A stretch of DNA of 64,000 nt from Chitinophaga vietnamensis (GCF_902167635.1 NZ_CABHMS010000002.1:744001-808000), one strand, 5' to 3'; positions 8,660 through 18,464 are shown, counted from the first letter of the stretch. Notes: generated by a model from the sequence alone, not told the origin. Translations and numbers: made by a program.

Positions 8660-11581
8660 TTATTTCAAACTATTGAACAGTATCTCTACCGGATGCAGGG
8701 CCTTTACGCCGGTGCCGTCTTTCACCTGGTGGCGGCAACTGGTGCCGGGCGCCGCAATGATCGTGCCTTCGACCGCATTACGCACCGCCGGGAACAATAC
8801 CAGCTCGCCGATCTGCATGCTGATATCATAATGTTCTTTTTCATAACCGAAAGAACCCGCCATGCCACAGCAGCCGGAAGGGATCAGCTCCACGGTATAA
8901 TTTTGCGGGAGCGATAATATCTTCTTGCTGTGCAGGGCCGATGACAGCGCCTTTTGCTGGCAATGCCCATGCAGTTTGATATATTGCTTTTCAGTCGTGA
9001 ATGCCGCCGCTGTAATAGCGCCTTTATCAATTTCGTTCGCCAGGAACTCGTCGATCAGGAACACATTTTTTGCCAGTTGCCGGGCATCGGTTCTTAATCC
9101 TTCTCTCACCAGGTCCGGGTACTCATCCCTGAAACTCAATATGGCAGAAGGTTCTACGCCGAGTAGCGGCGTTTCGTCGTTAATAACGGTGCTGAATATA
9201 CGAACATTTTCCTCTGCCAATTCGCGCGCCTTGCGCAACAATCCTTTGGACATATATGCCCGCGCGCTTTCCGGATGGTCTATCATCTGCACATCGTAAC
9301 CGAGGCGGTGCAGTAACTGTACCGCTTTGATACCGATGCTGGTATCATTATAATTGGTAAACTCATCGCAGAAGAGATATACTTTTTTGTTGGCCACGCC
9401 TTGTTTTTCCTGCGGCCACTTTTCCTTGAACCATTTCCGTAAGGTTGTCTTGTAAAGCCCTGGCAGTGAGCGTTTCGGCGCAAAGCCGGAAAATTTACGG
9501 ATCAATCCACCGGTGAAGGAGTTATGAATAAGACCATTGTACAGGCCCGGCAGGATTGCGGCTAAGGCCGATAGTCTGGAGTAATTGCCGATCATCCTTG
9601 CGCGCATCGGTACGCCGTTGGCATCGTAATAATGTTGCAGGAACTCCATCTTTAGTTTGGCCATATCCACGTTGGACGGGCATTCCGACTTACACCCCTT
9701 GCAGGCCAGGCAAAGGTCCAGTACTTCGTAGATCTCCTGGTGGTCAAATTTATTTTCCTTCGTGGAGTTCGTGAGGAACTCGCGCAGGATATTGGCGCGT
9801 GCGCGGGTGGTATCTTTTTCGTTTCGGGTGGCCATGTAGCTGGGGCACATGGTGCCGCCGCTGAGTTGCGTTTTGCGGCAGTCGCCCGAACCATTGCATT
9901 GCTCCGCATGTTGCAGGAGGGTCTGGTCCGGGAAATGGAAGATGGTATTGAGTTTCGGCGCTGCCTTACCTGGCTCGTAACGCAGCATGCTGTTCATAGA
10001 CGGCGTATCTACGATCTTGTTAGGATTGAAGATATTATCCGGGTCCCAGGTGTATTTCACCTGTCGTAGCAGTTCGTAATTGCGTTCGCCCACCATCTGT
10101 TTGATGAATTCGCCGCGAAGGCGGCCGTCGCCATGTTCGCCGCTCAGCGAGCCATGATATTTTTTTACGAGGGTCGCAATTTCTTCCGCGATGGTGCGGA
10201 AAAGTTGGTTGCCTGCTGTTGTTTTCAGGTTGATGATAGGGCGGAGGTGGATCTCGCCACTGCCCGCATGGGCGTAGTGTACGGCGTAGAGATCGTATTT
10301 TTTCAGGATATCGTTGAAGTCGCGGATGAAGGCGGGAAGGTCTTCCACGGCCACGGCGGTATCTTCAATCACCGGAACGGCCTTTTCATCACCGGGGAGG
10401 TTGCTGAGCAAGCCCAGACCTGCTTTGCGCAGGGCCCATATTTTTTTGGTGTCGTCGCCGAAGAGGAGCGGGAAATGATATCCGAGTCCGGCCGCACGCA
10501 GCGTGGCTTCCACGCGACTGGCAATTTCCGTCACTGCTTCGCGGGTGTCGCGGCAGAACTCCACTACGAGGATTGCGCCGGGATCTCCCTGTACAAAGAA
10601 ACGGTTCTTGCTTTGTTCAATATTATCTTTCGTGCATTCGAGGATGTAATGGTCGATCAGCTCACTGGCGCTGGGTTTGAAGTCCATTACCAGCACATTC
10701 GCGCGCAGGGATTCATCGATGTTATTGAAATGGATGCAGAGCAGTCCTGTTTCTTTCGGCGGCAGCGGATCGATGTGTAGTTTGATCTCGGTGATGAAAG
10801 CCAGGGTGCCTTCTGATCCGGCGATGAGTTTACAGAAATTGAAATTTTCGGCGCCGGCGGTGAAAGGCGCTGTTTCTAACAAGAGGTCTACGGCGTAGCC
10901 GGTGTTGCGGCGCGGGATGCTCTTCTTCGGAAACTCACGGCGGATCTCTTCCTGGTGGCGGTAGTCGCTGAGCGCCGTCCGTATCTGTTTATAGACGCGG
11001 GTTTCGAGGGTATCAGGTCCTTCGCATTTGGCGTGGAACGCTTCGGTATCCAGCTCGCCGAAAGTAACTTCTTCACCATTGCTGAGCAGTGCTTTCACTT
11101 CCATCAGATGCTCGCGTGTGCTGCCATATACCACCGAGTTAGAGCCGCAGGAATTATTGCCCACCATCCCGCCGATCATGGCGCGGTTGGCTGTGGACGT
11201 TTCCGGGCCGAAGTAGAAGCCATGCGGCTTCAGGTACATATTCAGCTCGTCGCGGATTACGCCGGGCTGTACACGTACCCATCCTTCTTCTTTATTTAAC
11301 TCCAGGATCTTTGTAAAATGACGGGACACATCGGTGATGATGCCATTGCCTACCACCTGTCCGGCGAGCGAAGTGCCGGCGGTGCGGGGGATCAGCGAAG
11401 TATGGTGAGTATTGGCAAAAGTGATCAGTGTTTTCAGGTCTTTGATGCCCGCGGGAATGGCCACCGCCAGTGGCATTTCGCGGTATGCCGATGCGTCGGT
11501 GGCATAAAGCGTCCGCATGGTATCGTCTGTATAAAGCGTGCCTTCCAGTTGTTGGGCCAATTGCTCTAGCTTGTCGCGCAT
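8660..11581 (-). CDS. FAD-binding and Fe-S-binding oxidoreductase (D-lactate/glycolate dehydrogenase type)
   Basis: The product has 973 residues from the ATG at 11581; the open frame runs 14 codons further upstream but that extension looks non-coding. The first half is an FAD-linked oxidase of the GlcD/vanillyl-alcohol oxidase fold (PRTAGTSLAGQVVGNG for the dinucleotide, IGGMVGNNSCGSNS, and later SGEHGDGRLRGEF). The middle has ferredoxin-type cysteines (CNGSGDC...MCPSY and CLACKGCKSECP) for two 4Fe-4S clusters. The C-terminus has a CCG domain (SGCCGMAGSFGYEKEHY). This is the one-chain fusion seen in Ydi-type and D-lactate dehydrogenases, feeding electrons from a 2-hydroxyacid to the quinone pool. 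The exact hydroxyacid is not certain. Confidence 0.9.
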   Translation of the reverse strand: MRDKLEQLAQQLEGTLYTDDTMRTLYATDASAYREMPLAVAIPAGIKDLKTLITFANTHHTSLIPRTAGTSLAGQVVGNGIITDVSRHFTKILELNKEEGWVRVQPGVIRDELNMYLKPHGFYFGPETSTANRAMIGGMVGNNSCGSNSVVYGSTREHLMEVKALLSNGEEVTFGELDTEAFHAKCEGPDTLETRVYKQIRTALSDYRHQEEIRREFPKKSIPRRNTGYAVDLLLETAPFTAGAENFNFCKLIAGSEGTLAFITEIKLHIDPLPPKETGLLCIHFNNIDESLRANVLVMDFKPSASELIDHYILECTKDNIEQSKNRFFVQGDPGAILVVEFCRDTREAVTEIASRVEATLRAAGLGYHFPLLFGDDTKKIWALRKAGLGLLSNLPGDEKAVPVIEDTAVAVEDLPAFIRDFNDILKKYDLYAVHYAHAGSGEIHLRPIINLKTTAGNQLFRTIAEEIATLVKKYHGSLSGEHGDGRLRGEFIKQMVGERNYELLRQVKYTWDPDNIFNPNKIVDTPSMNSMLRYEPGKAAPKLNTIFHFPDQTLLQHAEQCNGSGDCRKTQLSGGTMCPSYMATRNEKDTTRARANILREFLTNSTKENKFDHQEIYEVLDLCLACKGCKSECPSNVDMAKLKMEFLQHYYDANGVPMRARMIGNYSRLSALAAILPGLYNGLIHNSFTGGLIRKFSGFAPKRSLPGLYKTTLRKWFKEKWPQEKQGVANKKVYLFCDEFTNYNDTSIGIKAVQLLHRLGYDVQMIDHPESARAYMSKGLLRKARELAEENVRIFSTVINDETPLLGVEPSAILSFRDEYPDLVREGLRTDARQLAKNVFLIDEFLANEIDKGAITAAAFTTEKQYIKLHGHCQQKALSSALHSKKILSLPQNYTVELIPSGCCGMAGSFGYEKEHYDISMQIGELVLFPAVRNAVEGTIIAAPGTSCRHQVKDGTGVKALHPVEILFNSLK

Positions 11582-11639
11582 GATGAATGTACCGGTTTTG
11601 AAAGGGCGAAAATAATATTTCAACCGGTCTTTTTCAACC

Positions 11640-11915
11640 CGGGGTTTACCCGGGTCTACCGGTCTACCGAGCTATCGCCCCTACGGGGCTGATCATAGCG
11701 TAGATCATATTTTGATACCCGGGCTTGATCAATACAATTGCTACCGCCCCTACGGGGCGGCATATTGGTAGATGCAATGCGGTCTACCAACATATCGCCC
11801 CGTAGGGGCGAAAGCCCGGTAGATAAAACGTAGGTTACGCTATGATCAGCCCCGTAGGCCCGGGCGTGAGCCCGGGTAATATGGCAATAGCATGCCCGGG
11901 TAATATATCAATAGC
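11640..11915. repeat. Foldback repeat with CCCTACGGGG motifs, copy A
   Basis: This occupies most of the 478-bp gap 11582-12059, where I see no gene. Nested inverted repeats are visible. An outer stem pairs 11684-11703 with 11835-11854 (19 of 20 bases). An inner hairpin is built on GGGGCGG and TATTGGTAG/CTACCAA. Further CCCGGGT blocks lie at both ends. Left and right ends carry CCTACGGGG or CCCCGTAGG motifs. Related copies are at 22362-22583 and 58879-59087 in the same orientation. The remaining 150 bp up to 12059 is AT-rich with no visible signal. Confidence 0.92.
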
Positions 11916-12059
11916 ATATTAACAGCATAGATCAAGCCGGTATGCCGCCTGTTTCAAGCATGGATAAAGCCCTGATTAAAATACTCCAAAAAAAGATAAA
12001 ATAATATTAGCAGTACCTGCTGTTGCGGGAAGAGTAATAAAGATAAATATTCTACTGCA

Positions 12060-12953
12060 TTATTCCGCTACAAACTGCGGCTTTTTTACCGCCACGCCGC
12101 ACACCTCTTCCAGCTTGTCAGCCACATAGGCCGCCAGATCGGGCGATAGCGCTTCATCATGCATGTGCATGAAAAAATATAGTTCCTGTAAACCTTTGTC
12201 CAGCCAGTATTTGATACGGTTGGCCCAATCGTCGATACGTGTATAATCCGTAGGATGCAGGCTGTTGCCAACGAAGCGGATAAACGCTTTTGGCACCGTG
12301 AGGTGCATATGCGCGCAATCCCTTCTGCCGGCGGCATCCGTGATCACGGCGCCGATATTATTTTTTTGCAGCTGATCAAAAAATTCCAGGCGGATGGCCT
12401 CATCTTCGAACCATTGCGGGTGTCGCACTTCTACAAAGAATTGCAGGTCTTTGGGCAGGGAGGCGATGTATTGATAAAGATTGTTTCTCCGCGACGGAGA
12501 GAATTTATCGCTTAACTGAAGAAAGATAGGGCCGAGATGTTTGCCGAATGCCAGCACGCCTTCCAGGAATTCTGTGGTGCGTTCGCCGGCATTGATCAAG
12601 GTGCTGTAATGGCTGATCGATTGCGGTACTTTAGGGCAGAAGCGGAAGTCAAGCCCCTTGGCCTTTTCCGCCCAACGCCGGATGGTGTCAGGGCCGTAGA
12701 TCTGGTAGTGGGTGGCATTCAGTTCAATGCTGTTGAAATGTTTTACATACTCTTGCAGGAACTGCGTTTCCCTGGTGCCTTTGGGATAGATCTTGCCGAT
12801 CCATTCCTTGCGGCCCCATTTGGCGCATCCGGAGTATAGCAAAGGTTTCTTTGCGCGCTTGCCTTTCAGCACTTGTTTGTTGAACTGCGGCTCTGCGGCG
12901 AGTTTGAAGTCTATTTCCGCTAATTGGGAAGAAGGAACACGACCGAAATCCAT
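12060..12953 (-). CDS. DUF72 (YecE-like) family protein
   Basis: The product has 297 residues from the ATG at 12953 (MDFGRVPSSQL); the open frame extends 15 codons further upstream. The DUF72 hallmarks are LYSGCAKWGRKEWIGKIYP near residue 45, then HFNSIELNATHYQIYG, FRFCPKVPQSISHY and VEVRHPQWFEDE. The fold is a TIM barrel related to xylose-isomerase-like enzymes, with conserved acidic and His residues, but no reaction is established. The gene sits alone on the minus strand, divergent from glgA with about 114 bp between them. Function therefore remains unknown although the family is clear. Confidence 0.86.
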   Translation of the reverse strand: MDFGRVPSSQLAEIDFKLAAEPQFNKQVLKGKRAKKPLLYSGCAKWGRKEWIGKIYPKGTRETQFLQEYVKHFNSIELNATHYQIYGPDTIRRWAEKAKGLDFRFCPKVPQSISHYSTLINAGERTTEFLEGVLAFGKHLGPIFLQLSDKFSPSRRNNLYQYIASLPKDLQFFVEVRHPQWFEDEAIRLEFFDQLQKNNIGAVITDAAGRRDCAHMHLTVPKAFIRFVGNSLHPTDYTRIDDWANRIKYWLDKGLQELYFFMHMHDEALSPDLAAYVADKLEEVCGVAVKKPQFVAE

Positions 12954-13067
12954 GAGCTTAGTTTTTACATGACAACCAATATTTACGCGAGGATACAAGC
13001 AATTTAAGAAAATTTTGTTTTGTTGTTTTTACACATTAACTTAATAAGCATTATCTAATTTATCAGC

Positions 13068-14483
13068 ATGGAGATTTTACACGTCAGCGCGGAATGTTAC
13101 CCGGTAGCCAAAGTAGGCGGACTAGGTGACGTGGTAGGGGCATTGCCCAAATACCAGCACCAGCTGGGCAGCATCGCCAAAGTGGTACTGCCGGCCTACA
13201 GAACAAAATTTTACGATACGCACGAATTTGATGTGGTACATCAGGCCGGCATGTGGCTGGGCCATCAATGGTATCATTTCAATGTATTGAAGGAAAGACA
13301 CAATGTGCTCGACTTCGACCTTTATTTAGTAGATATCCCGGGTTTGCTCGATACGCCCGGCGTATATGGTTATCCCAACGATACCGAACGTTTCCTGGCT
13401 TTTCAGATTGCAGTACTGGACTGGATCAACGAGTGGCAGCACCAGCCGGATGTGATCCATTGCCATGATCATCATACAGGATTGATCCCTTTCCTGATGA
13501 GCTGGGGCTACAAATATTCCCGTTTGAAAGAAGTACCTTCTGTGCTCACCATCCACAATGCCCAGTACCAGGGCCAGTTTGGATGGGATAAACTCTACCT
13601 CATCCCTTCCTTCGATCTCTGGAAATCAGGATTGCTGGACTGGAACGGCGCCATCAATCCATTGGCTGCCGCTATCAAATGTGCCTGGCGTGTTACTACA
13701 GTATCGCCGGGATATATGGAAGAGCTGTATACATCGGCCAATGGCCTCGAGAGCCTGATCAGCAGCGAGCGCGCGAAAACGGTGGGCATCATCAACGGCA
13801 TCGATGCAGTTGTATGGGACCCCAACACCGACCCCATGATCACTGCCAACTACAACACGAACACGATCGATAACGGCAAGCATGCCAACAAACAGGCCCT
13901 CTGCGAGCGTTTCGGGCTGGATACCTCACTGCCGCTGATATCCTTCATCGGCAGGCTGGTAGGCGATAAAGGCGCCGACCTGCTCCCCGAGATCATCAGC
14001 CGCAGCCTCCACGAATTGCCCGGCGAAGTAAACTTCCTCGTACTGGGCAGCGGAGAACCGCACATCGAATGGATGTTGCAGCAAACACGCGAGGAAACCG
14101 GCTATGGCTTTAACCTGCATATCGGGTATAACGAAGCATTGTCGCACCTGATATATGCCGGCAGCGACTTCCTGCTGATGCCCTCCCGTGTGGAACCCTG
14201 TGGCCTCAACCAGCTGTATGCGCTGCGTTATGGCACCGTGCCCATCGTGAGGAGCATTGGCGGCCTGAAAGACACCGTTACCGATTTTGGCGACCCCGGT
14301 GGATTTGGAATAAGATTTATTCAACCCTCCGTATGGGACGCGTGTTATTCAGTCAAACGGGCACTGGAACTATTCCACGATGAAAGCAAACTCCAGGAAG
14401 TCCGGCACATAGCAATGCAGTTAAACCACTCCTGGGGCAGCTCCGCGCAGCGATACCTGGACGTGTATTCCAGTATGAAATAA
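13068..14483 (+). CDS. glgA: Glycogen synthase (ADP-glucose type)
   Basis: The product has 471 residues, matching GT5 bacterial starch/glycogen synthases. The nucleotide-sugar loop KVGGLGDVVGALP is at residues 15-27 and the C-terminal donor-site motif is MPSRVEPCGLNQLYALRYG. The enzyme transfers glucose from ADP-glucose to the non-reducing end of alpha-1,4-glucan. It lies 37 bp before glgC, which makes its donor, so the two form an operon. A branching enzyme and glycogen phosphorylase are not in the window. The upstream 60 bp are AT-rich, without a clear -7 box. Confidence 0.95.
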   Translation: MEILHVSAECYPVAKVGGLGDVVGALPKYQHQLGSIAKVVLPAYRTKFYDTHEFDVVHQAGMWLGHQWYHFNVLKERHNVLDFDLYLVDIPGLLDTPGVYGYPNDTERFLAFQIAVLDWINEWQHQPDVIHCHDHHTGLIPFLMSWGYKYSRLKEVPSVLTIHNAQYQGQFGWDKLYLIPSFDLWKSGLLDWNGAINPLAAAIKCAWRVTTVSPGYMEELYTSANGLESLISSERAKTVGIINGIDAVVWDPNTDPMITANYNTNTIDNGKHANKQALCERFGLDTSLPLISFIGRLVGDKGADLLPEIISRSLHELPGEVNFLVLGSGEPHIEWMLQQTREETGYGFNLHIGYNEALSHLIYAGSDFLLMPSRVEPCGLNQLYALRYGTVPIVRSIGGLKDTVTDFGDPGGFGIRFIQPSVWDACYSVKRALELFHDESKLQEVRHIAMQLNHSWGSSAQRYLDVYSSMK

Positions 14484-14520
14484 GCAGTGAATCAATTCTT
14501 TCATCTAAACCAATTCCATT

Positions 14521-15792
14521 ATGTCCAACGCCGTTATGTCCATAATACTCGGGGGAGGTGCAGGCACCCGTTTATATCCCTTGACCCGCCGCCGCTCCAA
14601 ACCGGCCGTACCACTGGCAGGAAAGTACAGGCTCGTGGATATCCCCATTTCCAACTGTCTTAACGCCGGTCTGAACCGCATCTTCGTGCTCACGCAATTT
14701 AACTCCGCCTCGCTGAACAAGCATATCAAAAACACTTATCACTTCAGCAATTTCGATAAGGGCTTTGTAGATATCCTCGCAGCAGAACAAACCCCCGATA
14801 ACCCCACCTGGTACCAAGGCACCGCCGACGCTGTGCGGCAATGCCTGCATCATATGGAGAACTTCGAATTTGAATATGTGCTCATCCTCTCCGGTGATCA
14901 GCTTTACCAGATGGACTTCCACCACTTCATCGATCATCATATAGAAACCGGCGCGGAAATATCCATCGCCACCATACCCGTGAGCGCGAAAGAGGCGTCC
15001 GACTTCGGCATCCTGAAAACAGATGCCAGCGGCGCCATCGTATCGTTCACCGAAAAACCATCACAAGACGTACTGCCGCCATGGGCCTCAGAAGTAAGTG
15101 AAGAGATGCAGCACGAAGGCCGCATCTACCTGGCCTCTATGGGCATCTATGTTTTCAGCCGGCAGGTGCTGTTCGATATGCTCAACAACGAACCCGAGGC
15201 AGCCGACTTCGGCAAGCAACTGATCCCGCACGCCATCGAATCGCACCGCCGCGTATTCAGCTACCAGTACGAAGGCTACTGGACCGATATCGGAAACATC
15301 CCTTCGTTCTTTGAAGCCAATATCGGCCTCACAGACGATATTCCGCTGTTCAACCTCTTCGACGAATCCCAGACCATCTATTCCCGCGCACGTATGCTGC
15401 CGCCGGCAAAAATTTCCGGGGCCATGGAAAAAACAATGATCGCCGATGGTTGTATTATAATGGCAAGCCGCCTCGAACGCTGCGTAGTAGGCATCCGCAC
15501 CCGCATCGGGAAAGGCAGCGTGATCACCAACGCCTACATCATGGGAAGCGATTATTACCAAACGCTGGATGAGCTCAACAAAGCCCGGGAGAAAGGATTC
15601 CCGCCAATGGGCATTGGCGAGGATTGTATCATCAACAATGCCATCATCGACAAAAACTGTAGCATCGGCAACGGCGTACATATCAACGGAGGCAAACATC
15701 TCGAAGATGGCGACTTTGAAAAATATACCGTGAAAGACGGCATTGTTGTTGTGAAAAAAGGCATGGTATTACCTGATGGATTCAACATCTGA
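14521..15792 (+). CDS. glgC: Glucose-1-phosphate adenylyltransferase
   Basis: The product has 423 residues. The N-terminal nucleotidyltransferase domain carries GGGAGTRLYPLT and KPAVPLAGKYRLVDIPISN. The middle has LSGDQLYQMD and the glucose-phosphate region, and the C-terminus is a left-handed beta-helix (GCIIMASRLERCVVGIRTRIG and later repeats). It makes ADP-glucose from glucose-1-phosphate and ATP, the committed step of glycogen synthesis, and is usually allosterically controlled. ATG 14521 is used; an in-frame ATG at 14536 is also possible. A 19-bp hairpin follows the stop at 15796-15836 before the next gene. Confidence 0.95.
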   Translation: MSNAVMSIILGGGAGTRLYPLTRRRSKPAVPLAGKYRLVDIPISNCLNAGLNRIFVLTQFNSASLNKHIKNTYHFSNFDKGFVDILAAEQTPDNPTWYQGTADAVRQCLHHMENFEFEYVLILSGDQLYQMDFHHFIDHHIETGAEISIATIPVSAKEASDFGILKTDASGAIVSFTEKPSQDVLPPWASEVSEEMQHEGRIYLASMGIYVFSRQVLFDMLNNEPEAADFGKQLIPHAIESHRRVFSYQYEGYWTDIGNIPSFFEANIGLTDDIPLFNLFDESQTIYSRARMLPPAKISGAMEKTMIADGCIIMASRLERCVVGIRTRIGKGSVITNAYIMGSDYYQTLDELNKAREKGFPPMGIGEDCIINNAIIDKNCSIGNGVHINGGKHLEDGDFEKYTVKDGIVVVKKGMVLPDGFNI

Positions 15793-15795
15793 TAA

Positions 15796-15836
15796 ATAGT
15801 ATGTTTCCTGCGGCGCCGCCGCAGGAAACATACTAT
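15796..15836. terminator. 19-bp hairpin between glgC and the GH130 gene
   Basis: ATAGTATGTTTCCTGCGGC is followed by a three-base loop and its exact reverse complement. There is no T-run after the stem on either side, so it may stall RNA polymerase, protect the glgAC mRNA 3' end or lower expression of the downstream gene rather than act as a full terminator. It begins four bases after the glgC stop and ends 13 bases before the GH130 ATG, so it could also hide that gene's ribosome site. Confidence 0.85.
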
Positions 15837-15849
15837 ATAAAAATGCAAC

Positions 15850-17319
15850 ATGCGCTTAGCTATCGAACGGAAAAGCACAAAGATCTATCCTGACCTCAAA
15901 AGGGTAGTGGCCCGCTTCTTCTTCAACGGGGAGGCAAGGGCCAAATCGATCATCCAGCTGGTGGCAGCCATGACCGATGAAGAAGTAGAAGAAACCTTTA
16001 CGCCCATTCTCCGCGAATTTTCCCGCCGGCACCGCAACATTACCCGCATCTTCGAACGCCACGCTGATAAAGTCAGCCATCTCTTCGCCGCTGTACAAGT
16101 GGATTACAGCAATCTCGGACTGAAAAGGAAATTGCTGATCGGCTCTTATTTTACCAACGAATACTCCATTGAGTCCGCCGCCTTCTTCAACCCATCGATG
16201 ATGGAAGATATTGACCAGAGCGGCCTTGAAGAAGGAGAGAAACGTGTGATCCTCAGCTTCCGCGCCGTAGGTGAAGGGCATGTTTCCTGCATCGCCTTCC
16301 GCAGCGGCTTGATCAACAAACGCAACGAGATCAAGCTGGAGGAGGCCGGCAACTACATCGATGAAGCAGAACTGATCCGCAATTCCATCTACCATAAACA
16401 AAGCTTCTTCCAGAACGCCGTATCCATCAAGCTGCCCGATTCCGTGATGCAGGAGATACAGAACAGTTTGGGAGATCAGTTTGAATACCTCTCCCTGAAA
16501 AAAGTGATCCGCGAAATGCAGCAGCGCTACCAGGTGGATCATCTGCTCAAGAAAGAACTCGAAAGAGTGCTCTGGCTGGCCGATTCCTACTATGAGCTGA
16601 ATTTCTCTCTGGACACGGACCTGTCGGACCGTATCATCTTTCCCTACTCCGACGCGGAAAGCCGCGGCATTGAAGATGCCCGCTTTGTGAAGTACGTTGG
16701 CCAGGATGGCGATATCACCTATTACGCTACCTATACGGCTTACGACGGTATCACCATTCAGCCGAAGTTGTTGCAGACAAAAGACTTTTACTATTTCAAG
16801 ATCATGCCGCTCTATGGCGAAGGCGCGCAGAACAAAAACCTGGCGCTGTTCCCAAGGCAGATCAATGGCAAGTATGTGATGATCTCCCGGATCGACGGGA
16901 TCAATTCATACATCATGTATTCAGACAGGATCAATATCTGGGAGAGCCCGCAGATATTGCAAACACCGAAGTATCCCTGGGAATTTGTGCAGGTAGGCAA
17001 TTGCGGCTCGCCCATTGAAACGCCGGAAGGATGGCTCGTGATCACGCACGGCGTAGGCCCTATGCGCACTTATTGTATCGGGGCCAGTTTGCTCGACCTG
17101 CAAGATCCGCGCATCGAGATCGGCCGCCTGCGCGAACCGCTGCTGATGCCCAACAAAGACGAACGTGAAGGTTACGTGCCTAATGTATTATATTCCTGTG
17201 GTTCCATCATCCACAACAAAGAGCTGATCATTCCTTATGGTCTTTCCGATTACGCTTCCGGTTTCGCCACTGTCGACCTCGAAAAGCTGCTGGCCAATAT
17301 CAAGGCCGATGGCGTATGA
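15850..17319 (+). CDS. Glycoside hydrolase family 130 enzyme (mannoside phosphorylase family)
   Basis: The product has 489 residues. The C-terminal 270 or so residues form the five-bladed beta-propeller of GH130. Its conserved acid lies in RGIEDARFVKY, with further family segments at LFPRQINGKY, GNCGSPIETPEGWLVITHG and IPYGLSDYASGF. GH130 enzymes phosphorolyse or hydrolyse beta-1,4- or beta-1,2-linked mannosides. The N-terminal 200 residues are an extra helical region found in a subset of the family. There is no signal peptide, so it acts in the cytosol. Its place beside glgA/glgC and a GT4 gene suggests turnover of an intracellular polysaccharide, but linkage specificity cannot be read from sequence alone. 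Confidence 0.85.
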   Translation: MRLAIERKSTKIYPDLKRVVARFFFNGEARAKSIIQLVAAMTDEEVEETFTPILREFSRRHRNITRIFERHADKVSHLFAAVQVDYSNLGLKRKLLIGSYFTNEYSIESAAFFNPSMMEDIDQSGLEEGEKRVILSFRAVGEGHVSCIAFRSGLINKRNEIKLEEAGNYIDEAELIRNSIYHKQSFFQNAVSIKLPDSVMQEIQNSLGDQFEYLSLKKVIREMQQRYQVDHLLKKELERVLWLADSYYELNFSLDTDLSDRIIFPYSDAESRGIEDARFVKYVGQDGDITYYATYTAYDGITIQPKLLQTKDFYYFKIMPLYGEGAQNKNLALFPRQINGKYVMISRIDGINSYIMYSDRINIWESPQILQTPKYPWEFVQVGNCGSPIETPEGWLVITHGVGPMRTYCIGASLLDLQDPRIEIGRLREPLLMPNKDEREGYVPNVLYSCGSIIHNKELIIPYGLSDYASGFATVDLEKLLANIKADGV

Positions 17320-18327
17320 TCAGCGTCTCATCTCTCCATAAATCTTTATATAGTCTTTCACCATCCGCTCCGTGCTGAAATTTGCTGCGGCATGATCATG
17401 GCATGCCTGTCGCGATAGCAATGGAATATCGGCTACCCGTGCGGCCGCTTCATGTATATCCCGCACGAGGAAGCCGGTGTGGCGGTCTTTGATCAGCTCC
17501 GGCATGGCGCCACGGTTATACGCAATTACCGGGGTGCCGCAAAGCATGGCCTCGGCCACGCTCAGGCCGAAGGCCTCGTTCATCGCGATAGGATGCAGCA
17601 GGGCAGCGGCTTTGCCGAGCAGCTCGCCGCGTTGCGGCCCGCCTACTGCGCCCAGGTATATGATCTGCTCTTTGTCGATATACGGCGCTACTGCTTCCTT
17701 GAAATAGGCCTCATGATGGATAATACCGGCTATCAGCAAGCGGCGGCCAGTCTGTTGGGCAATGCGGATCGCTTCATGTGTGCCCTTTTCCGGATGGATA
17801 CGGGCATAGTACAGGAGATAATCATCTGCCAGCAATTGCAGCGGAAAATCGGCCGTGTTCACGCCATTGTACACCGTGGCTGTATAAGTGAGCGCCGGGT
17901 GACGATCTGCATTACTGATAGAAACATACTTCACATGGGCATTATACCGCTGGTATACCGGGATGATAACGGAAGAAGAAAAGCCGTGGATAGTAGTGAT
18001 CATCGGCGTTTTCACCAGCTTCGAGTAGGTGAGGGGCAGAAAATCGAAATGATTGTGGATGATGTCATAATCCGCTGCCTGCTCCATGAGGTAACTGATA
18101 TGCATACACTCATTTACCTTCGGATCGGCGGAGCGGTCTTCTTCCCAGCCATGGCGGCAGATGGCGGCGAGATGGCCACGGGTAAGAGAATCGGCGGTAG
18201 CGAAGAGGGTTACGTCAAAGCCTTGCTGCACGAGGCCTTCGGCCAGGTTAGAGGCCATCTGCTCCCAGGGGCCGTAATGCCGGGGCGGCGTACGCCAGGC
18301 CACCGGCGAAAGGATAGCGATCTTCAT
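17320..18327 (-). CDS. Glycosyltransferase family 4
   Basis: The product has 335 residues, starting at the ATG at 18327 (MKIAILSPVAWRTPP). The open frame extends 29 codons further but lacks family similarity there. The GT-B fold is recognisable: an N-terminal acceptor domain with GPWEQMASNLAEGL and DIIHNHFDFLPL, then a C-terminal donor domain with RIHPEKGTHEAI and AMNEAFGLSVAEAMLCGTPVIAY, which contains the E-x7-E retaining motif. Its stop meets the GH130 stop exactly (TGATCA at 17317-17322). The neighbouring GH130 and glycogen genes suggest a storage or mannose-containing glucan, but acceptor and donor are unknown. Confidence 0.88.
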   Translation of the reverse strand: MKIAILSPVAWRTPPRHYGPWEQMASNLAEGLVQQGFDVTLFATADSLTRGHLAAICRHGWEEDRSADPKVNECMHISYLMEQAADYDIIHNHFDFLPLTYSKLVKTPMITTIHGFSSSVIIPVYQRYNAHVKYVSISNADRHPALTYTATVYNGVNTADFPLQLLADDYLLYYARIHPEKGTHEAIRIAQQTGRRLLIAGIIHHEAYFKEAVAPYIDKEQIIYLGAVGGPQRGELLGKAAALLHPIAMNEAFGLSVAEAMLCGTPVIAYNRGAMPELIKDRHTGFLVRDIHEAAARVADIPLLSRQACHDHAAANFSTERMVKDYIKIYGEMRR

Positions 18328-18464
18328 ATCATCGGTTTGTTCAAAACTAAGACTAAAACACCCGTTTATCAACAAATGGATCGGGGAAACAAGAAACTGA
18401 TTAACTTCGTACATTCAAAAATTTCGATGTATTCGATATTGATCATTCGTAATTAGTTAAATAG

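Noticed and set aside
17452-18456. Plus-strand open frame of 334 codons opposite the GT4 gene
   Set aside because: The GT4 protein has full GT-B motifs. The plus frame shows none and is compositionally odd.
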